Positions 9,249 to 17,223 of a DNA stretch of 34,453 nt are shown here, piece after piece. The stretch lies in NCBI GenBank assembly GCA_015654695.1, contig JAATGJ010000051.1, positions 1 to 34,453 of the forward strand, read 5' to 3'. A program made the position numbers and the translations under genes. Below the pieces are notes generated by a model, which saw only the letters and a list, made by a program, of their open reading frames with translations, had not been told where the DNA came from and did no database searches. The first letter of the stretch is position 1. Every line of letters starts with the position of its first letter. Source of the stretch: Chitinophagales bacterium. GTDB taxonomy: Bacteria > Bacteroidota > Bacteroidia > Chitinophagales > Chitinophagaceae.

Positions 9249-9617
9249 ATGGGAGAAATAATAGCTAAAAAGGCCGCATTTTCTGAAGTGCAGTGCAACA
9301 AGCACTTGTCCGCCACGGAAGACGCCCTATATGTAATTGGCGGAAAGTGGACTTTAAGAATCATGATCGCGCTGTTAAGCGGTCATCATCGTTTCAATGA
9401 ATTGCAGCGCACCATAAAGGGCATTTCTGCAAGAGTGCTTTCCGGTGAGCTAAAAGACCTGGAATTAAACGGTCTCTTAAAAAGAGTGGTCCTTGTCAAT
9501 GAAAAGCCTGTCGTGGTAGAATATGTTCCAACGGAATACAGCAAAACACTGAAAGATATAATTTCTGCGCTCGCAGATTGGGGTGCCAAACATAAAAAGA
9601 AAATTACCGCTTACTGA
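9249..9617 (+). CDS. HxlR family winged-helix transcriptional regulator
   Basis: The 122-residue product has the HxlR hallmark: an N-terminal segment with one cysteine (Cys16 in EVQCNKHLS), then the winged helix GGKWTLRIMIALLSGHHRFNELQ with recognition region GISARVLSGELKDLELNGLL. Cys16 is the only cysteine in the protein and matches the placement of the redox-sensing N-terminal cysteine of YodB/HypR-type regulators. Together with the divergent azoreductase and the repeats between them, this suggests a repressor released when Cys16 is modified by quinones, aldehydes or disulfide stress. The family call is firm. The redox sensing and target are inference. Confidence 0.9.
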   Translation: MGEIIAKKAAFSEVQCNKHLSATEDALYVIGGKWTLRIMIALLSGHHRFNELQRTIKGISARVLSGELKDLELNGLLKRVVLVNEKPVVVEYVPTEYSKTLKDIISALADWGAKHKKKITAY

Positions 9618-9634
9618 TCTTAATACCTCTTTTG

Positions 9635-9739
9635 CACAGTCACCAACGGTAATTCAAAACGGCACGGGAAATTGAAGCTATCGGCGTCACAGCAGCAACC
9701 GGTTCCATGAAAGATGTGGACTATTTAACAAACACGTAG
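9635..9739 (+). pseudogene. Fragment of an NmrA-like NAD(P)H-binding protein gene
   Basis: The frame ending in TAG at 9737-9739 reads EIEAIGVTAATGSMKDVDYL, which aligns without gaps to residues of the intact NmrA-like gene at 16084-16989 (AIEDIGAIAAIGSMHDADFL). A second piece just upstream in another frame (TVTNGNSKR) fits the preceding strand of the same fold, implying a frameshift. Neither the nucleotide-binding start nor the rest of the gene is present. It is a short relic of a second copy of this family. Confidence 0.6.
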
Positions 9740-9811
9740 TGCAATTGAAGAAGGATTGCATGTTGATGATAGCGTAATCCCGGTGACTGCCTCTTAAGAA
9801 GTATTTGTTGG

Positions 9812-9819
9812 TACTTTTG
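9812..9819 (+). promoter_or_regulatory. Candidate -7 box of the AraC-type gene
   Basis: TACTTTTG matches TAnnTTTG exactly and lies 59 bases before the ATG at 9879, in a stretch without other coding signals. Confidence 0.5.
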
Positions 9820-9878
9820 CGATTAGTATTTCTTAATGGGGCAGGAAGCCCCGAAAGACAATCAAGGAAACCAATTTA

Positions 9879-10634
9879 ATGAATCTCACCATCCAATCAG
9901 CTTTACCCGATCCTTCTATTTCGCATTTTGTTCACAGCTTCTGGATGCTGGAAAACAATACAGCTACAGACATTCCATCAACTGTGTTGCCAAATGGAAT
10001 GGTAGATTTGATACTCTCAAAAACGAACTCAACGAATCGGGAAATGGTCATAAGGGGTATTGACACCATGCCGGGACAAGTAATCATCAAAGCAGGCGCG
10101 CAACTATTTTCCATTGGGTTTAAATTACTGGCTGTAGAATACCTGTTGGGTGATTCGATTAAAGATGTGCTGAACGGGGGAAGAATTCTTACGGGTGATT
10201 CCTGGCAATTTGATGATAGCGACCTGAGAAACTTTGGCGACTTTTGTAAGAAGGCAACGCAAAAAATAAAGATTTTTTCAACTGAAAATATTGACAGCCG
10301 GAAGAAACACTTATTTGAACTCATTTATTCTTCGAAAGGTTCTATGACGGTAAAAGAGCTTTCTGAAAAAGTGTTTTGGAACAGCCGGCAAATCAACCGT
10401 TATTTTAACCAGCAGTTTGGTATTTCGCTCAAAACATATTGTAACATCCTTCGTTTCGGGGCTTCCTTCAAACACATCAGCGAAGGCAAACTTTTCCCTG
10501 AACAAAATTTAGCTGATCAGAATCATTTCATCAAAGAAATTAAGAAGTTTGCCGGTGTTACTCCAAAAGTATTGAGCAAAAACAAGGATGACCGTTTTGT
10601 CAATATCAGCGCCATCAAAAATTTCCCTTCTTAA
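9879..10634 (+). CDS. AraC family transcriptional regulator
   Basis: The 251-residue product has an N-terminal sensing region (about 1-130, with LPNGMVDLILS and MPGQVIIKAGAQLFSIGFK, as in many Bacteroidota AraC proteins with a DUF6597-like domain) and a C-terminal double helix-turn-helix. The first helix pair is MTVKELSEKVFWNSRQINRYFNQQFG; the second includes LADQNHFIKEIKKFAGVTP, the conserved DQxHFxRxFKxxxGxTP signature. It lies 53 bases upstream of the TetX-like monooxygenase, same strand, though that gene appears to have its own promoter. It may regulate that gene or itself. The effector is unknown. Confidence 0.88.
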   Translation: MNLTIQSALPDPSISHFVHSFWMLENNTATDIPSTVLPNGMVDLILSKTNSTNREMVIRGIDTMPGQVIIKAGAQLFSIGFKLLAVEYLLGDSIKDVLNGGRILTGDSWQFDDSDLRNFGDFCKKATQKIKIFSTENIDSRKKHLFELIYSSKGSMTVKELSEKVFWNSRQINRYFNQQFGISLKTYCNILRFGASFKHISEGKLFPEQNLADQNHFIKEIKKFAGVTPKVLSKNKDDRFVNISAIKNFPS

Positions 10635-10675
10635 AGAACGACCGATTTATACTATTATCTGCGCTGCTGGAGAAA

Positions 10676-10683
10676 TAGCTTTG
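10676..10683 (+). promoter_or_regulatory. Candidate -7 box of the flavin monooxygenase gene
   Basis: TAGCTTTG is an exact TAnnTTTG match only four bases before the ATG at 10688. If used, the mRNA would be leaderless or nearly so. Confidence 0.45.
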
Positions 10684-10687
10684 CAAC

Positions 10688-11854
10688 ATGATACTACAAA
10701 ATAAAAAAGTAGCCATAATAGGCGGAGGTCCGGGTGGGTTAACATTAGCACGCCTGGTGCAAATGAAAGGAACTGAGGTGAAAGTGTATGAAAGAGATTT
10801 TAATGCAGCTGCACGTGTTCAGGACACAACGCTTGACCTGCACGAAGATTCAGGGTTAAAAGCTTTACGCCAGGCCGGGCTTTTGGAGGAATTCAAAAGA
10901 AATTATCGTCCCGGTGCTGACAGGATGATCATCGTAAATGAAAAACTGGAAGTATTTTTTTCTGACCACGAAGGAAAACCTGAAGCAGATTTTGGCAATG
11001 AACATTTCCGTCCTGAAATTGACAGGGGACCGCTGAGAAAAATGCTGTTAGAATCTTTGCACCACGGTACTGTTGTGTGGGACAGTCAATTTGTTTCTAT
11101 GCAAAAACAAAATGAAGGATGGCAATTACATTTTAAAAATGGTTCATCCGCATATGCAGATATTGTTATTGGTGCTGATGGTGCAAACTCGAAGATCCGG
11201 CCATACATTACCGGTATAAAATCTTATTACTCCGGTATATCGGGCTTGATGGGCAGTATCTATAACCCAGAAACAACAGTTCCCGACATTTATCATCTTT
11301 TGAAAGGTGGAAAAATAATGGCTTTTGGCGGTGGAAGGTTTTTTTGTGTAGCTTCCAAAGGAGACGGCAGCCTGGCTTTTTACCTTTCCTATAAAGCAGA
11401 TGAGAGCCGTTTGAAAGATATTGATCTGGCAGATAGAGAACAAGTGCTTGCATGGTTCAACAATGATTTTGCGGAATGGAGCTATCTGTGGCAAGGATTG
11501 CTTGAAAATGCTGAAACGCCTTTTATGCCTATTCCCATTTATTGTATGCCTGTCAACCAAAGCTGGGAAACGTTGCCCAACCTTACCCTGCTTGGTGATG
11601 CTGCTCACCTGATGCCGCCTTTTGCAGGAGAAGGGGTTAATATGGCCATGCTTGATGCGCTGGAATTAAGCGAATGTTTGTGCAATGAAAATTTTAGTGA
11701 TATAAAAGATGCCATTGCTACTTATGAAAAACAAATGCGAATAAGAGCCGCCGCAGCAGCACAGGAATCATTGGATAACGGTGACAGGATGCACAGCGAA
11801 AATTCATTGCAGGATATGCTTGGATTTTTTAACAACCCGGATTTTCATCAGTAA
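10688..11854 (+). CDS. TetX-like FAD-dependent monooxygenase
   Basis: This 388-residue protein has a group A flavoprotein hydroxylase layout: dinucleotide-binding GGGPGG (12-17), TLDLHEDSG (48-56), the FAD segment IGADGANSKIR (161-171) and LLGDAAHLMPPFAGEGVN (301-318). Its length and overall pattern fit the TetX clade, including the C-terminal helix from about 345. Against the TetX sequence as I recall it, three tetracycline-contacting residues differ: Gln192 becomes Met188, Arg213 becomes Lys209 and His234 becomes Ala230. It is therefore unlikely to be a canonical tetracycline destructase and more likely hydroxylates another aromatic or polycyclic compound. An AraC regulator lies just upstream, and a VOC-fold gene converges from downstream. 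Confidence 0.85.
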   Translation: MILQNKKVAIIGGGPGGLTLARLVQMKGTEVKVYERDFNAAARVQDTTLDLHEDSGLKALRQAGLLEEFKRNYRPGADRMIIVNEKLEVFFSDHEGKPEADFGNEHFRPEIDRGPLRKMLLESLHHGTVVWDSQFVSMQKQNEGWQLHFKNGSSAYADIVIGADGANSKIRPYITGIKSYYSGISGLMGSIYNPETTVPDIYHLLKGGKIMAFGGGRFFCVASKGDGSLAFYLSYKADESRLKDIDLADREQVLAWFNNDFAEWSYLWQGLLENAETPFMPIPIYCMPVNQSWETLPNLTLLGDAAHLMPPFAGEGVNMAMLDALELSECLCNENFSDIKDAIATYEKQMRIRAAAAAQESLDNGDRMHSENSLQDMLGFFNNPDFHQ

Positions 11855-11872
11855 CATAGATCACGCCCTGAT

Positions 11873-12244
11873 TTACTGCAAAAAAGCGAGGATGTAACCG
11901 TCGGGGTCGGCGATATAAAATTCCGTTCCATAAGGACGGTCGCAAAGTGGCTGAACAATATCAATTTCCTTTAGCAACATTTCATCATAGAGAGCTTGTA
12001 CATCTGCAACAGCAAAAACAATATCCAGGTCATGACGTGCCCTCTTGTTCTTGCGTTCTTCCATGTTTGGCGATCCGGATTTCAGGTGAATGGAAAAACC
12101 GTCTTTAATTATACCGGCGTAAAAATCTTCATGTCTGAATTCTACTTCAAAACCAAGTTTGGTTATATAATAAGCAATGGCCTGGTCGAGGTCCGTGACC
12201 AATAACTGCGGGCTCATTTTTTGAAACGTAGCGCCTGTACTCAT
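11873..12244 (-). CDS. VOC family (glyoxalase/bleomycin resistance fold) protein
   Basis: The 123-residue product shows the paired beta-alpha-beta-beta-beta modules of the vicinal oxygen chelate fold: LLVTDLDQAIAYYITKLGF at the start and DVQALYDEMLLKEI in the second module, ending YGTEFYIADPDGYILAF, where the Glu is a metal-ligand position in this superfamily. It could be a dioxygenase, isomerase or sequestering protein; the sequence does not decide. It is last in a minus-strand series, 62 bases downstream of the two 178-residue paralogues, and converges with the monooxygenase gene. Confidence 0.85.
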   Translation of the reverse strand: MSTGATFQKMSPQLLVTDLDQAIAYYITKLGFEVEFRHEDFYAGIIKDGFSIHLKSGSPNMEERKNKRARHDLDIVFAVADVQALYDEMLLKEIDIVQPLCDRPYGTEFYIADPDGYILAFLQ

Positions 12245-12306
12245 TTTATAAATTTACATCATGCTGCTGTATCCGTATTACCTGTCCTCAAACAAAGTGC
12301 AATTGA

Positions 12307-12843
12307 TCATTCAGCCCTGAACTTTCTTTCCAGATCCCGTGCAAATGCCTTTCCTTCTTTGCGCAAATGTCTTTTGATAAAAAAGCCACCAAGGCCGTTC
12401 ATCCAGGCGGCCAGTTTTAACAACCAGCTGGAAAAATCCGTTCCGATCATACAGACGAGTTCAACACTTCTTGCCGATGTTGCCTGCACCTGCATTTCCC
12501 AGGGCACGCCAACTTTTGCAGGAAACCATCTCATCACATAGGCTTTTGTTTCCGGTGAATAGAGCTGAACATGGTGTGGAGTATGATATTTTAATTCGTA
12601 ATGCTGGACAAGTGTTTCATTCCCGATATTCTCTACGTTGACCGTATGAAACACAGCATCTTTGAATAAGCTGCCCATTGCCTTATGAGCCGGTGAGTAT
12701 GAACTGTAATCTTCATCATTCATCTCCGTTATCCATTTGTACAGATCGATCTTTTCTATTGGAAGGTTAACCCGGAAACTTGCGATGTACCTGGCGGCGT
12801 ATTTGGTGCCAACAGACTTTTGATTTACTAATTGCGCTTTCAT
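12307..12843 (-). CDS. Conserved protein of unknown function, tandem paralogue 2
   Basis: This 178-residue protein is not recognised with confidence. It aligns without gaps over its whole length to the upstream neighbour at 12855-13391; by hand count about 107 of 178 positions are identical (60%). Conserved blocks include NLPIEKIDLYKW, HYELKYH, RWFPAKVGVPWE and KEGKAFA. There is no signal peptide or evident membrane span. The alternating strands and long C-terminal helix (about 145-175) recall SRPBCC-type ligand-binding folds, which is only a suggestion. It follows its paralogue by 11 bases, so they are probably co-transcribed. Confidence 0.8.
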   Translation of the reverse strand: MKAQLVNQKSVGTKYAARYIASFRVNLPIEKIDLYKWITEMNDEDYSSYSPAHKAMGSLFKDAVFHTVNVENIGNETLVQHYELKYHTPHHVQLYSPETKAYVMRWFPAKVGVPWEMQVQATSARSVELVCMIGTDFSSWLLKLAAWMNGLGGFFIKRHLRKEGKAFARDLERKFRAE

Positions 12844-12854
12844 GATTGTTGATT

Positions 12855-13391
12855 TTATAAATGATTAAATTTTGATTCAATATCTTTTGCAAATGCCTTT
12901 CCTTCTTTATTTAAGTGCATTTGTAAAAACAAACCACCAAAGCCGCTGAACCAGGCACCTATCTTCAGCAGGAAGTTGGGGAAATCTGCACCGATCAAAC
13001 AGATCAACCGGCAACTGTTAGCTGATACAGGTTGCAGGTATAATTCCCAGGGCACGCCAACCTTTGCAGGGAACCACCGGAGTATATAGGAGATCGTTTT
13101 GGGAGAATAGAACTGCACATGATTCGGTGCATGGTATTTCAGTTCATAGTGCTGGATGACAGTTTCCAAACCAATATTCTCTACATTGGTCATGCAAAAC
13201 AAACCGTCCCGGAATGAACTGCCCATTAACTGGTGAGCTGCTGAGTACGATGTGTAATCGGTATCTGTCATTCCGGTCACCCACTTATAGAGGTCAATTT
13301 TCTCAATGGGCAAATTGATCCCGAAACGCTGGACATATCTTGCACTATATTTTGTGTCTGCTGTCCTTTGCTGAAATAATCTCTTTGTCAT
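12855..13391 (-). CDS. Conserved protein of unknown function, tandem paralogue 1
   Basis: This 178-residue protein pairs with the one at 12307-12843. The same invariant blocks (NLPIEKIDLYKW, NVENIG, HYELKYH, RWFPAKVGVPWE) suggest a shared binding pocket, while the N-terminal ten residues and the 120-145 segment vary most, as expected if the two differ in ligand or partner. A -7-like box lies 20 bases upstream. The Crp/Fnr-type regulator gene lies immediately upstream in the same orientation and could control the pair. No function can be assigned. Confidence 0.8.
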   Translation of the reverse strand: MTKRLFQQRTADTKYSARYVQRFGINLPIEKIDLYKWVTGMTDTDYTSYSAAHQLMGSSFRDGLFCMTNVENIGLETVIQHYELKYHAPNHVQFYSPKTISYILRWFPAKVGVPWELYLQPVSANSCRLICLIGADFPNFLLKIGAWFSGFGGLFLQMHLNKEGKAFAKDIESKFNHL

Positions 13392-13410
13392 AGTGTTTAA
13401 TTTTATGACA

Positions 13411-13418
13411 CAAAGATG
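13411..13418 (-). promoter_or_regulatory. Candidate -7 box of the paralogue pair
   Basis: The minus strand reads CATCTTTG, one mismatch from TAnnTTTG, 20 bases before the start at 13391. Confidence 0.35.
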
Positions 13419-13467
13419 CTATGCCGGGAAGTCGGGAAACGTTGACGTTGGTTAAGAAATGAAAGCT

Positions 13468-14085
13468 TTACTTTTTCAGTAACCTTTTTCTTAAACGGCT
13501 CAGGGATTCGGGTTTAACACCCATATAGGAGGAGAGATGAAACTGGGACACCTTTTCAAAAAGTTCCGGTTTTGTTTTAAGCAGGTGCAGGTAACGTTCT
13601 TCCGGGTTCATGAACAGCAGCATTTCCACCCGTTCGTTCAATTGCAGGTAAACATGTTCGGCCATCAGCCGCCCAAAGTTATTCCAGGCGGGCGAAGACG
13701 CATAGGCATCCTGTATATCTCTATAGGGTAATACAAATAATTCCGCATCCTGCATGGCCTCCCAGTAAAAATGTGAGGGTTTTTGTATCAGGAAGCTTTG
13801 AAAATCTACCAGGAAATTATGCTGATCCGTAAACCGGTAATTTATTTCATTGCCATCAAAATCTATATAATACATCCTGAAAAAACCACTGACGAGGAAA
13901 TAAACGTTCCTGGATACTTCACCTTCTTTCAATAAAAGCTGATGTTTCTTTACGGTTTTATACTGCAATATGGCGAGCATTAATTCAATGTCTGTTCCAG
14001 ACATGGGTGCAATACTCTTTACCGCTGCAATAATTATATTGATGGCCTGTTCATCTGCTTTGGTATTTCCGGGCCTTTGTTTCAT
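13468..14085 (-). CDS. Crp/Fnr family transcriptional regulator
   Basis: The 205-residue product has an N-terminal cyclic-nucleotide-binding-like beta barrel (about 35-130; LLLKEGEVSRNVYFLVSGF and MYYIDFDGNEINYRF), the long dimer helix LMAEHVYLQLNERVEMLLFM, and a C-terminal helix-turn-helix (VSQFHLSSYMGVKPESLSRLRKRL). The barrel lacks the full cAMP-binding signature, as is usual for Bacteroidota members, so the effector is unknown. No cysteine cluster for an Fe-S centre is visible. It lies upstream of the two 178-residue paralogues on the same strand. Confidence 0.9.
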   Translation of the reverse strand: MKQRPGNTKADEQAINIIIAAVKSIAPMSGTDIELMLAILQYKTVKKHQLLLKEGEVSRNVYFLVSGFFRMYYIDFDGNEINYRFTDQHNFLVDFQSFLIQKPSHFYWEAMQDAELFVLPYRDIQDAYASSPAWNNFGRLMAEHVYLQLNERVEMLLFMNPEERYLHLLKTKPELFEKVSQFHLSSYMGVKPESLSRLRKRLLKK

Positions 14086-14101
14086 TTAAAATAAATAATA
14101 T

Positions 14102-14344
14102 TCAATTCAAGCTAATTTTTTGTCTTGCCCATATCCCCATCTCCTGCATAAAGTTCGGGTGCTGTAATTTTTCATACAGTTCTTTGTTGCGCTCAGCCGC
14201 ATTCACCCATTCATCCAACTTTTTTTCTTCTGTTTCATTCTTCTGTTCTTGTTGTTTTCGTACAATAAGACCTGCAATAATCCACCAATCATTTGCTTCA
14301 TCAGTTTCTATTAATAACTGGCCGGGATCTTCTTTTCCCTCCCG
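14102..14344 (-). pseudogene. FecR-like anti-sigma factor fragment
   Basis: An open frame of 80 codons with no ATG and an in-frame stop directly upstream encodes DWWIIAGLIVRKQQEQKN followed by ETEEKKLDEWVNAAERNKEL, which resembles the N-terminal cytoplasmic segment of FecR-type anti-sigma factors. An overlapping frame starting with ATG at about 14387 (MGRVIILLYWYHNGREKK) could be the original beginning, joined by a frameshift near 14340. No transmembrane or FecR periplasmic domain follows. The family assignment rests on a short stretch and is tentative. Confidence 0.4.
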
Positions 14345-14389
14345 TTATGATACCAGTACAGGAGGATTATAACCCGACCCATTCACTGA

Positions 14390-15301
14390 TCAATTATGGC
14401 TAAAATTTCCCCTGAACTGCAAGGGCGAAAGTTTTGTTTTTGCTTTGAAGAGTTTACTGAAGGACTGCGAATGTTCAAAACCCAGTTCATAGGCGATCTC
14501 GCTGACCGATAAACTGGTTGTTGATAATTTTTCTTTTGCTTTTTCGATCAGCTTTTCATGGATGATCTGCTGTGTATTCTGCCCGGTAAGCGTTTTCAAA
14601 ATTCCGGTTAGATAAGACGGAGAAACATTTAATTGCCCGGCAATGAATTGCACTGTGGGCAATCCTTCCTTCAGGGTTTGGTCATTGGTAAAATAGTCGT
14701 TCAGCAGATCCTCCAACCTGTCCAGCAACCGGTGATTGGTTATTTTCCGCGTAATGAACTGACGCTGGTAAAACCGTTCAGTATAATTGAGCAGGGTTTC
14801 AATTTGCGAAATAATGATCGGCTGGCTGAATTTATCTATTCCTGATTGGTATTCCTGCTGAATGTTTGCAATGATCTGGTTGATGGTCGTCTCTTCTTTT
14901 TCGGAGAGGAACAAAGCTTCATTGACCGAGTAATCAAAGAACTCATACTTCCTGATGTTCCTGGTGAGCGGCATTCCCCATAAAAAGTCGGGATGAATTA
15001 ACAATATCCATCCTGAACGTTTTGTATTCGTGTCAGCTGAAGGTGCCACCGTTAAGACCTGGCCGGGTGCCATACAATAAAGTACCCCTTCGTCAAAATC
15101 GTATTCCTGCTGGCCATAAAACATTTTACCCACTCCACGCTTGATCGAGATCGAATAATAGTCAAAGATGGCACTGGCGGGAGTGGACTCCAGCAAGGCA
15201 TAATCCACCACGCTGATCAAAGGATGAGCAGGTGCAGGGAGTCCGCGCAGGCGATGAAACTGCGTAATAGATTTTATGTGTACAGGTGTGTTTGTTGCCA
15301 T
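14390..15301 (-). CDS. AraC family transcriptional regulator
   Basis: The 303-residue product has a cupin-like N-terminal domain (about 40-110; YYSISIKRGVGKMFYGQQEYDFDEG and LYCMAPGQVLTV) and a C-terminal AraC DNA-binding domain (about 205-300), with first helix-turn-helix TVQFIAGQLNVSPSYLTGILK and second SVSEIAYELGFEHSQSFSKLF. The layout is common for regulators placed next to short-chain dehydrogenases in Bacteroidota. It is the third gene of a probable operon, 15 bases after the SDR gene, and likely controls that operon. The effector is unknown. Confidence 0.9.
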   Translation of the reverse strand: MATNTPVHIKSITQFHRLRGLPAPAHPLISVVDYALLESTPASAIFDYYSISIKRGVGKMFYGQQEYDFDEGVLYCMAPGQVLTVAPSADTNTKRSGWILLIHPDFLWGMPLTRNIRKYEFFDYSVNEALFLSEKEETTINQIIANIQQEYQSGIDKFSQPIIISQIETLLNYTERFYQRQFITRKITNHRLLDRLEDLLNDYFTNDQTLKEGLPTVQFIAGQLNVSPSYLTGILKTLTGQNTQQIIHEKLIEKAKEKLSTTSLSVSEIAYELGFEHSQSFSKLFKAKTKLSPLQFRGNFSHN

Positions 15302-15316
15302 GCTGTAAAGTTAGTT

Positions 15317-16072
15317 TTATATTGCTTGTCCCCCGGATACTTCGATCCGTTGCCCATTGATCCAGTAAGCATCGGGTGTACAAAGGAATGCGACCACGCC
15401 GCCGATGTCATCCGGCAATCCCACACGGCCTAATGCGGTAATACCTGCGATATGGTTATTGATATCTTTATTATCCCTGACCCGGCCATTACCAAAATAG
15501 GTTTCGATTGCGCCGGGTGCCACGGTGTTCACCCGTATCTTTCTTGAGCCCAGCTCCAGTGCAAAATAGCGGCTCAACGATTCCACGGCAGTTTTGAGTG
15601 AAGCGTATACGGATGATCCGGGTGCAGTGATACGTGTGAGGCCGGATGATATATTGATGATCGCACCACCATCATTTAAAAAGGGCAATGATTTTTGTGA
15701 TAAGAAAAATATAGCCTTGTAATGGATGTTGTAAATTTTATCCATTTGTTCTTCGGTCACACCGGTAACAGGTGCGTATAATGCAGTGCCTGCATTGTTG
15801 ACAAGGAAATCAAAATGGGAGTTTCCTGTTTCGGTTTCGAGATAGGCAGTTACTTCTTTAATAAAGGGATCAAATAAATTTATGTTGCCGGTGTCCAGTG
15901 GAAAAGCTTTTGCTTTTTGTCCCAGCGATTTTATTTCGTTGACTACTTCATCAGCCGCTTCTTTATTGCTGTTGTACGTAATCACCACATCGATCCCTTT
16001 CTTAGCGATTGCGATTGCCATGTTACGTCCAAGACCCCTGCTGCCACCTGTTATTAATGCTATCTTATTCAT
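15317..16072 (-). CDS. SDR family oxidoreductase
   Basis: The 251-residue classical short-chain dehydrogenase shows all landmarks: cofactor loop TGGSRGLG (8-15), NNAG (92-95), catalytic Ser in INISSG (142-143), Tyr156 and Lys160 (YASLK), and the PG motif in VAPGAIETYFG. The Arg in TGGSRG favours NADP(H). The substrate is unknown; most relatives reduce carbonyl compounds. It lies 11 bases after the NmrA-like gene and 15 bases before the AraC gene. Confidence 0.92.
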   Translation of the reverse strand: MNKIALITGGSRGLGRNMAIAIAKKGIDVVITYNSNKEAADEVVNEIKSLGQKAKAFPLDTGNINLFDPFIKEVTAYLETETGNSHFDFLVNNAGTALYAPVTGVTEEQMDKIYNIHYKAIFFLSQKSLPFLNDGGAIINISSGLTRITAPGSSVYASLKTAVESLSRYFALELGSRKIRVNTVAPGAIETYFGNGRVRDNKDINNHIAGITALGRVGLPDDIGGVVAFLCTPDAYWINGQRIEVSGGQAI

Positions 16073-16083
16073 TGGTTGAAATT

Positions 16084-16989
16084 TTATTTTGATTGATTAA
16101 ATGCGTTTGCGAATTCTTTTGCATAGTCTGTCAGTTTCGTCGGACCAAGTGCGGGTTGGTTGCGGTAATAATCTTCATAGAGCACGCCCGATCTTCTGCC
16201 TGCATTCATTTCGGCTATCCCTTTTGCTACCGCCCGATTCATACCTGCACTGATGAGATTACTTTCCATTTGTTCATCGGGTATTGTGATCCATCGCAGA
16301 TCAGGTTTGTTTATCGCTTCTCCCAAGATGGCAGCAGCTTCATTGGGAGAAAGTTCATCGCTTGCGATATAACGGACTGTTCGTTTATCAAACGGTGATT
16401 GAACGGCTTCCGCTATTGCCGCTGCAATATCGGTGGGTGAAACCCAGGGCTCTTTTGCATCGCCGCCATAATTCTGAATAATGGCGCCTGCAGCTTTAAT
16501 GACAGGAATAAAGGCCAGCATATTATAGTAGAAGCCGACCGGCCGCATGGTCTTGATGATCACATCAGCAGGTAATGCTGCTAAAATTTTTTCGGCATGA
16601 TAATGAAAGACCAGCATACCGACACCTTTATTTGTGTGGCCGCCGACGCTGGAGAGATGAACGACTTTTTTTACACCGGATCTTTCGATAGCCTGTTTAT
16701 AACTGTTGCCGATATCCGTGAAAGCTTTCCTGTAGTCCAGCTTTTGGTCAAAGAAGAATTCATGACCTAATGATTCCATGCAGTACACGATGTCTGCACC
16801 GGTGAAGGTCTTTGTAAGAAAGTCCGCATCGTGCATGGACCCGATGGCCGCTATTGCCCCGATGTCTTCAATGGCAACTTTACGTTCCCCATTGCTGCTG
16901 ATGACTGTTACTTCATGATTGTTTTTAACTAAAGTAGCCGTGAGTGGTTTACTGATATGACCGAGCGAACCTGTGATGACGATTTTCAT
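16084..16989 (-). CDS. NmrA-like NAD(P)H-binding protein
   Basis: The ATG at 16989 gives 301 residues beginning MKIVITGSLGHISKPL, which places the glycine-rich dinucleotide loop at the expected distance from the start. A longer form from 17025 would add 12 residues and would start upstream of the candidate promoter, so it is not preferred. The atypical SDR fold continues with AAIGSMHDADFLTKTFTGAD and VKKVVHLSSVGGHTNKG, where the active-site Tyr-Lys pair of classical SDRs is absent. Such proteins are quinone reductases, isoflavone-reductase-like enzymes or redox sensors. It is first in the NmrA-SDR-AraC operon. A relic of a related gene lies at 9635-9739. Confidence 0.88.
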   Translation of the reverse strand: MKIVITGSLGHISKPLTATLVKNNHEVTVISSNGERKVAIEDIGAIAAIGSMHDADFLTKTFTGADIVYCMESLGHEFFFDQKLDYRKAFTDIGNSYKQAIERSGVKKVVHLSSVGGHTNKGVGMLVFHYHAEKILAALPADVIIKTMRPVGFYYNMLAFIPVIKAAGAIIQNYGGDAKEPWVSPTDIAAAIAEAVQSPFDKRTVRYIASDELSPNEAAAILGEAINKPDLRWITIPDEQMESNLISAGMNRAVAKGIAEMNAGRRSGVLYEDYYRNQPALGPTKLTDYAKEFANAFNQSK

Positions 16990-17011
16990 TTTGCTTTGTT
17001 TTTTGATACCA

Positions 17012-17019
17012 CAAAGCTG
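17012..17019 (-). promoter_or_regulatory. Candidate -7 box of the NmrA-SDR-AraC operon
   Basis: The minus strand reads CAGCTTTG, one mismatch from TAnnTTTG, 22 bases before the ATG at 16989. It supports that start over the one at 17025. Confidence 0.35.
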
Positions 17020-17223
17020 CATCATCGTTATGGGAGCGATGTAGCCAAATCAACTTTTGTTGTAGTTGAAAACGGATGGATGCTTACTATAGTCAATGTG
17101 GATAGAAGTAATCACCGGTTACCCGGCTGCCAGGGATCAGGTTTCTTCTCACCTGACGATATTGGTGAACCGAACGATGAACGGAGTGTATTCTAAGTTG
17201 AAACCAAATTTATTTTAATAAAA

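Noticed and set aside
9660-9680. GGCACG followed by TTG as a sigma-54 promoter
   Set aside because: The spacing does not fit the GG-N10-GC rule, and the bases belong to the NmrA-like relic.
9932-10324. Minus-strand 130-codon open frame inside the AraC gene
   Set aside because: It is fully antisense to a clear AraC regulator and shows no family signature.
11144-11608. Minus-strand 154-codon open frame inside the monooxygenase gene
   Set aside because: It lies wholly within a well-supported coding region on the other strand and has no recognisable protein features.
10688-11854. Annotation as tetracycline resistance gene tet(X)
   Set aside because: Key tetracycline-contacting residues are replaced by hand alignment, so only a family-level call is supported.
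16957-17196. Plus-strand 79-codon frame upstream of the NmrA-like gene
   Set aside because: It overlaps the start and promoter of the NmrA-like gene, has no promoter of its own and resembles nothing known.
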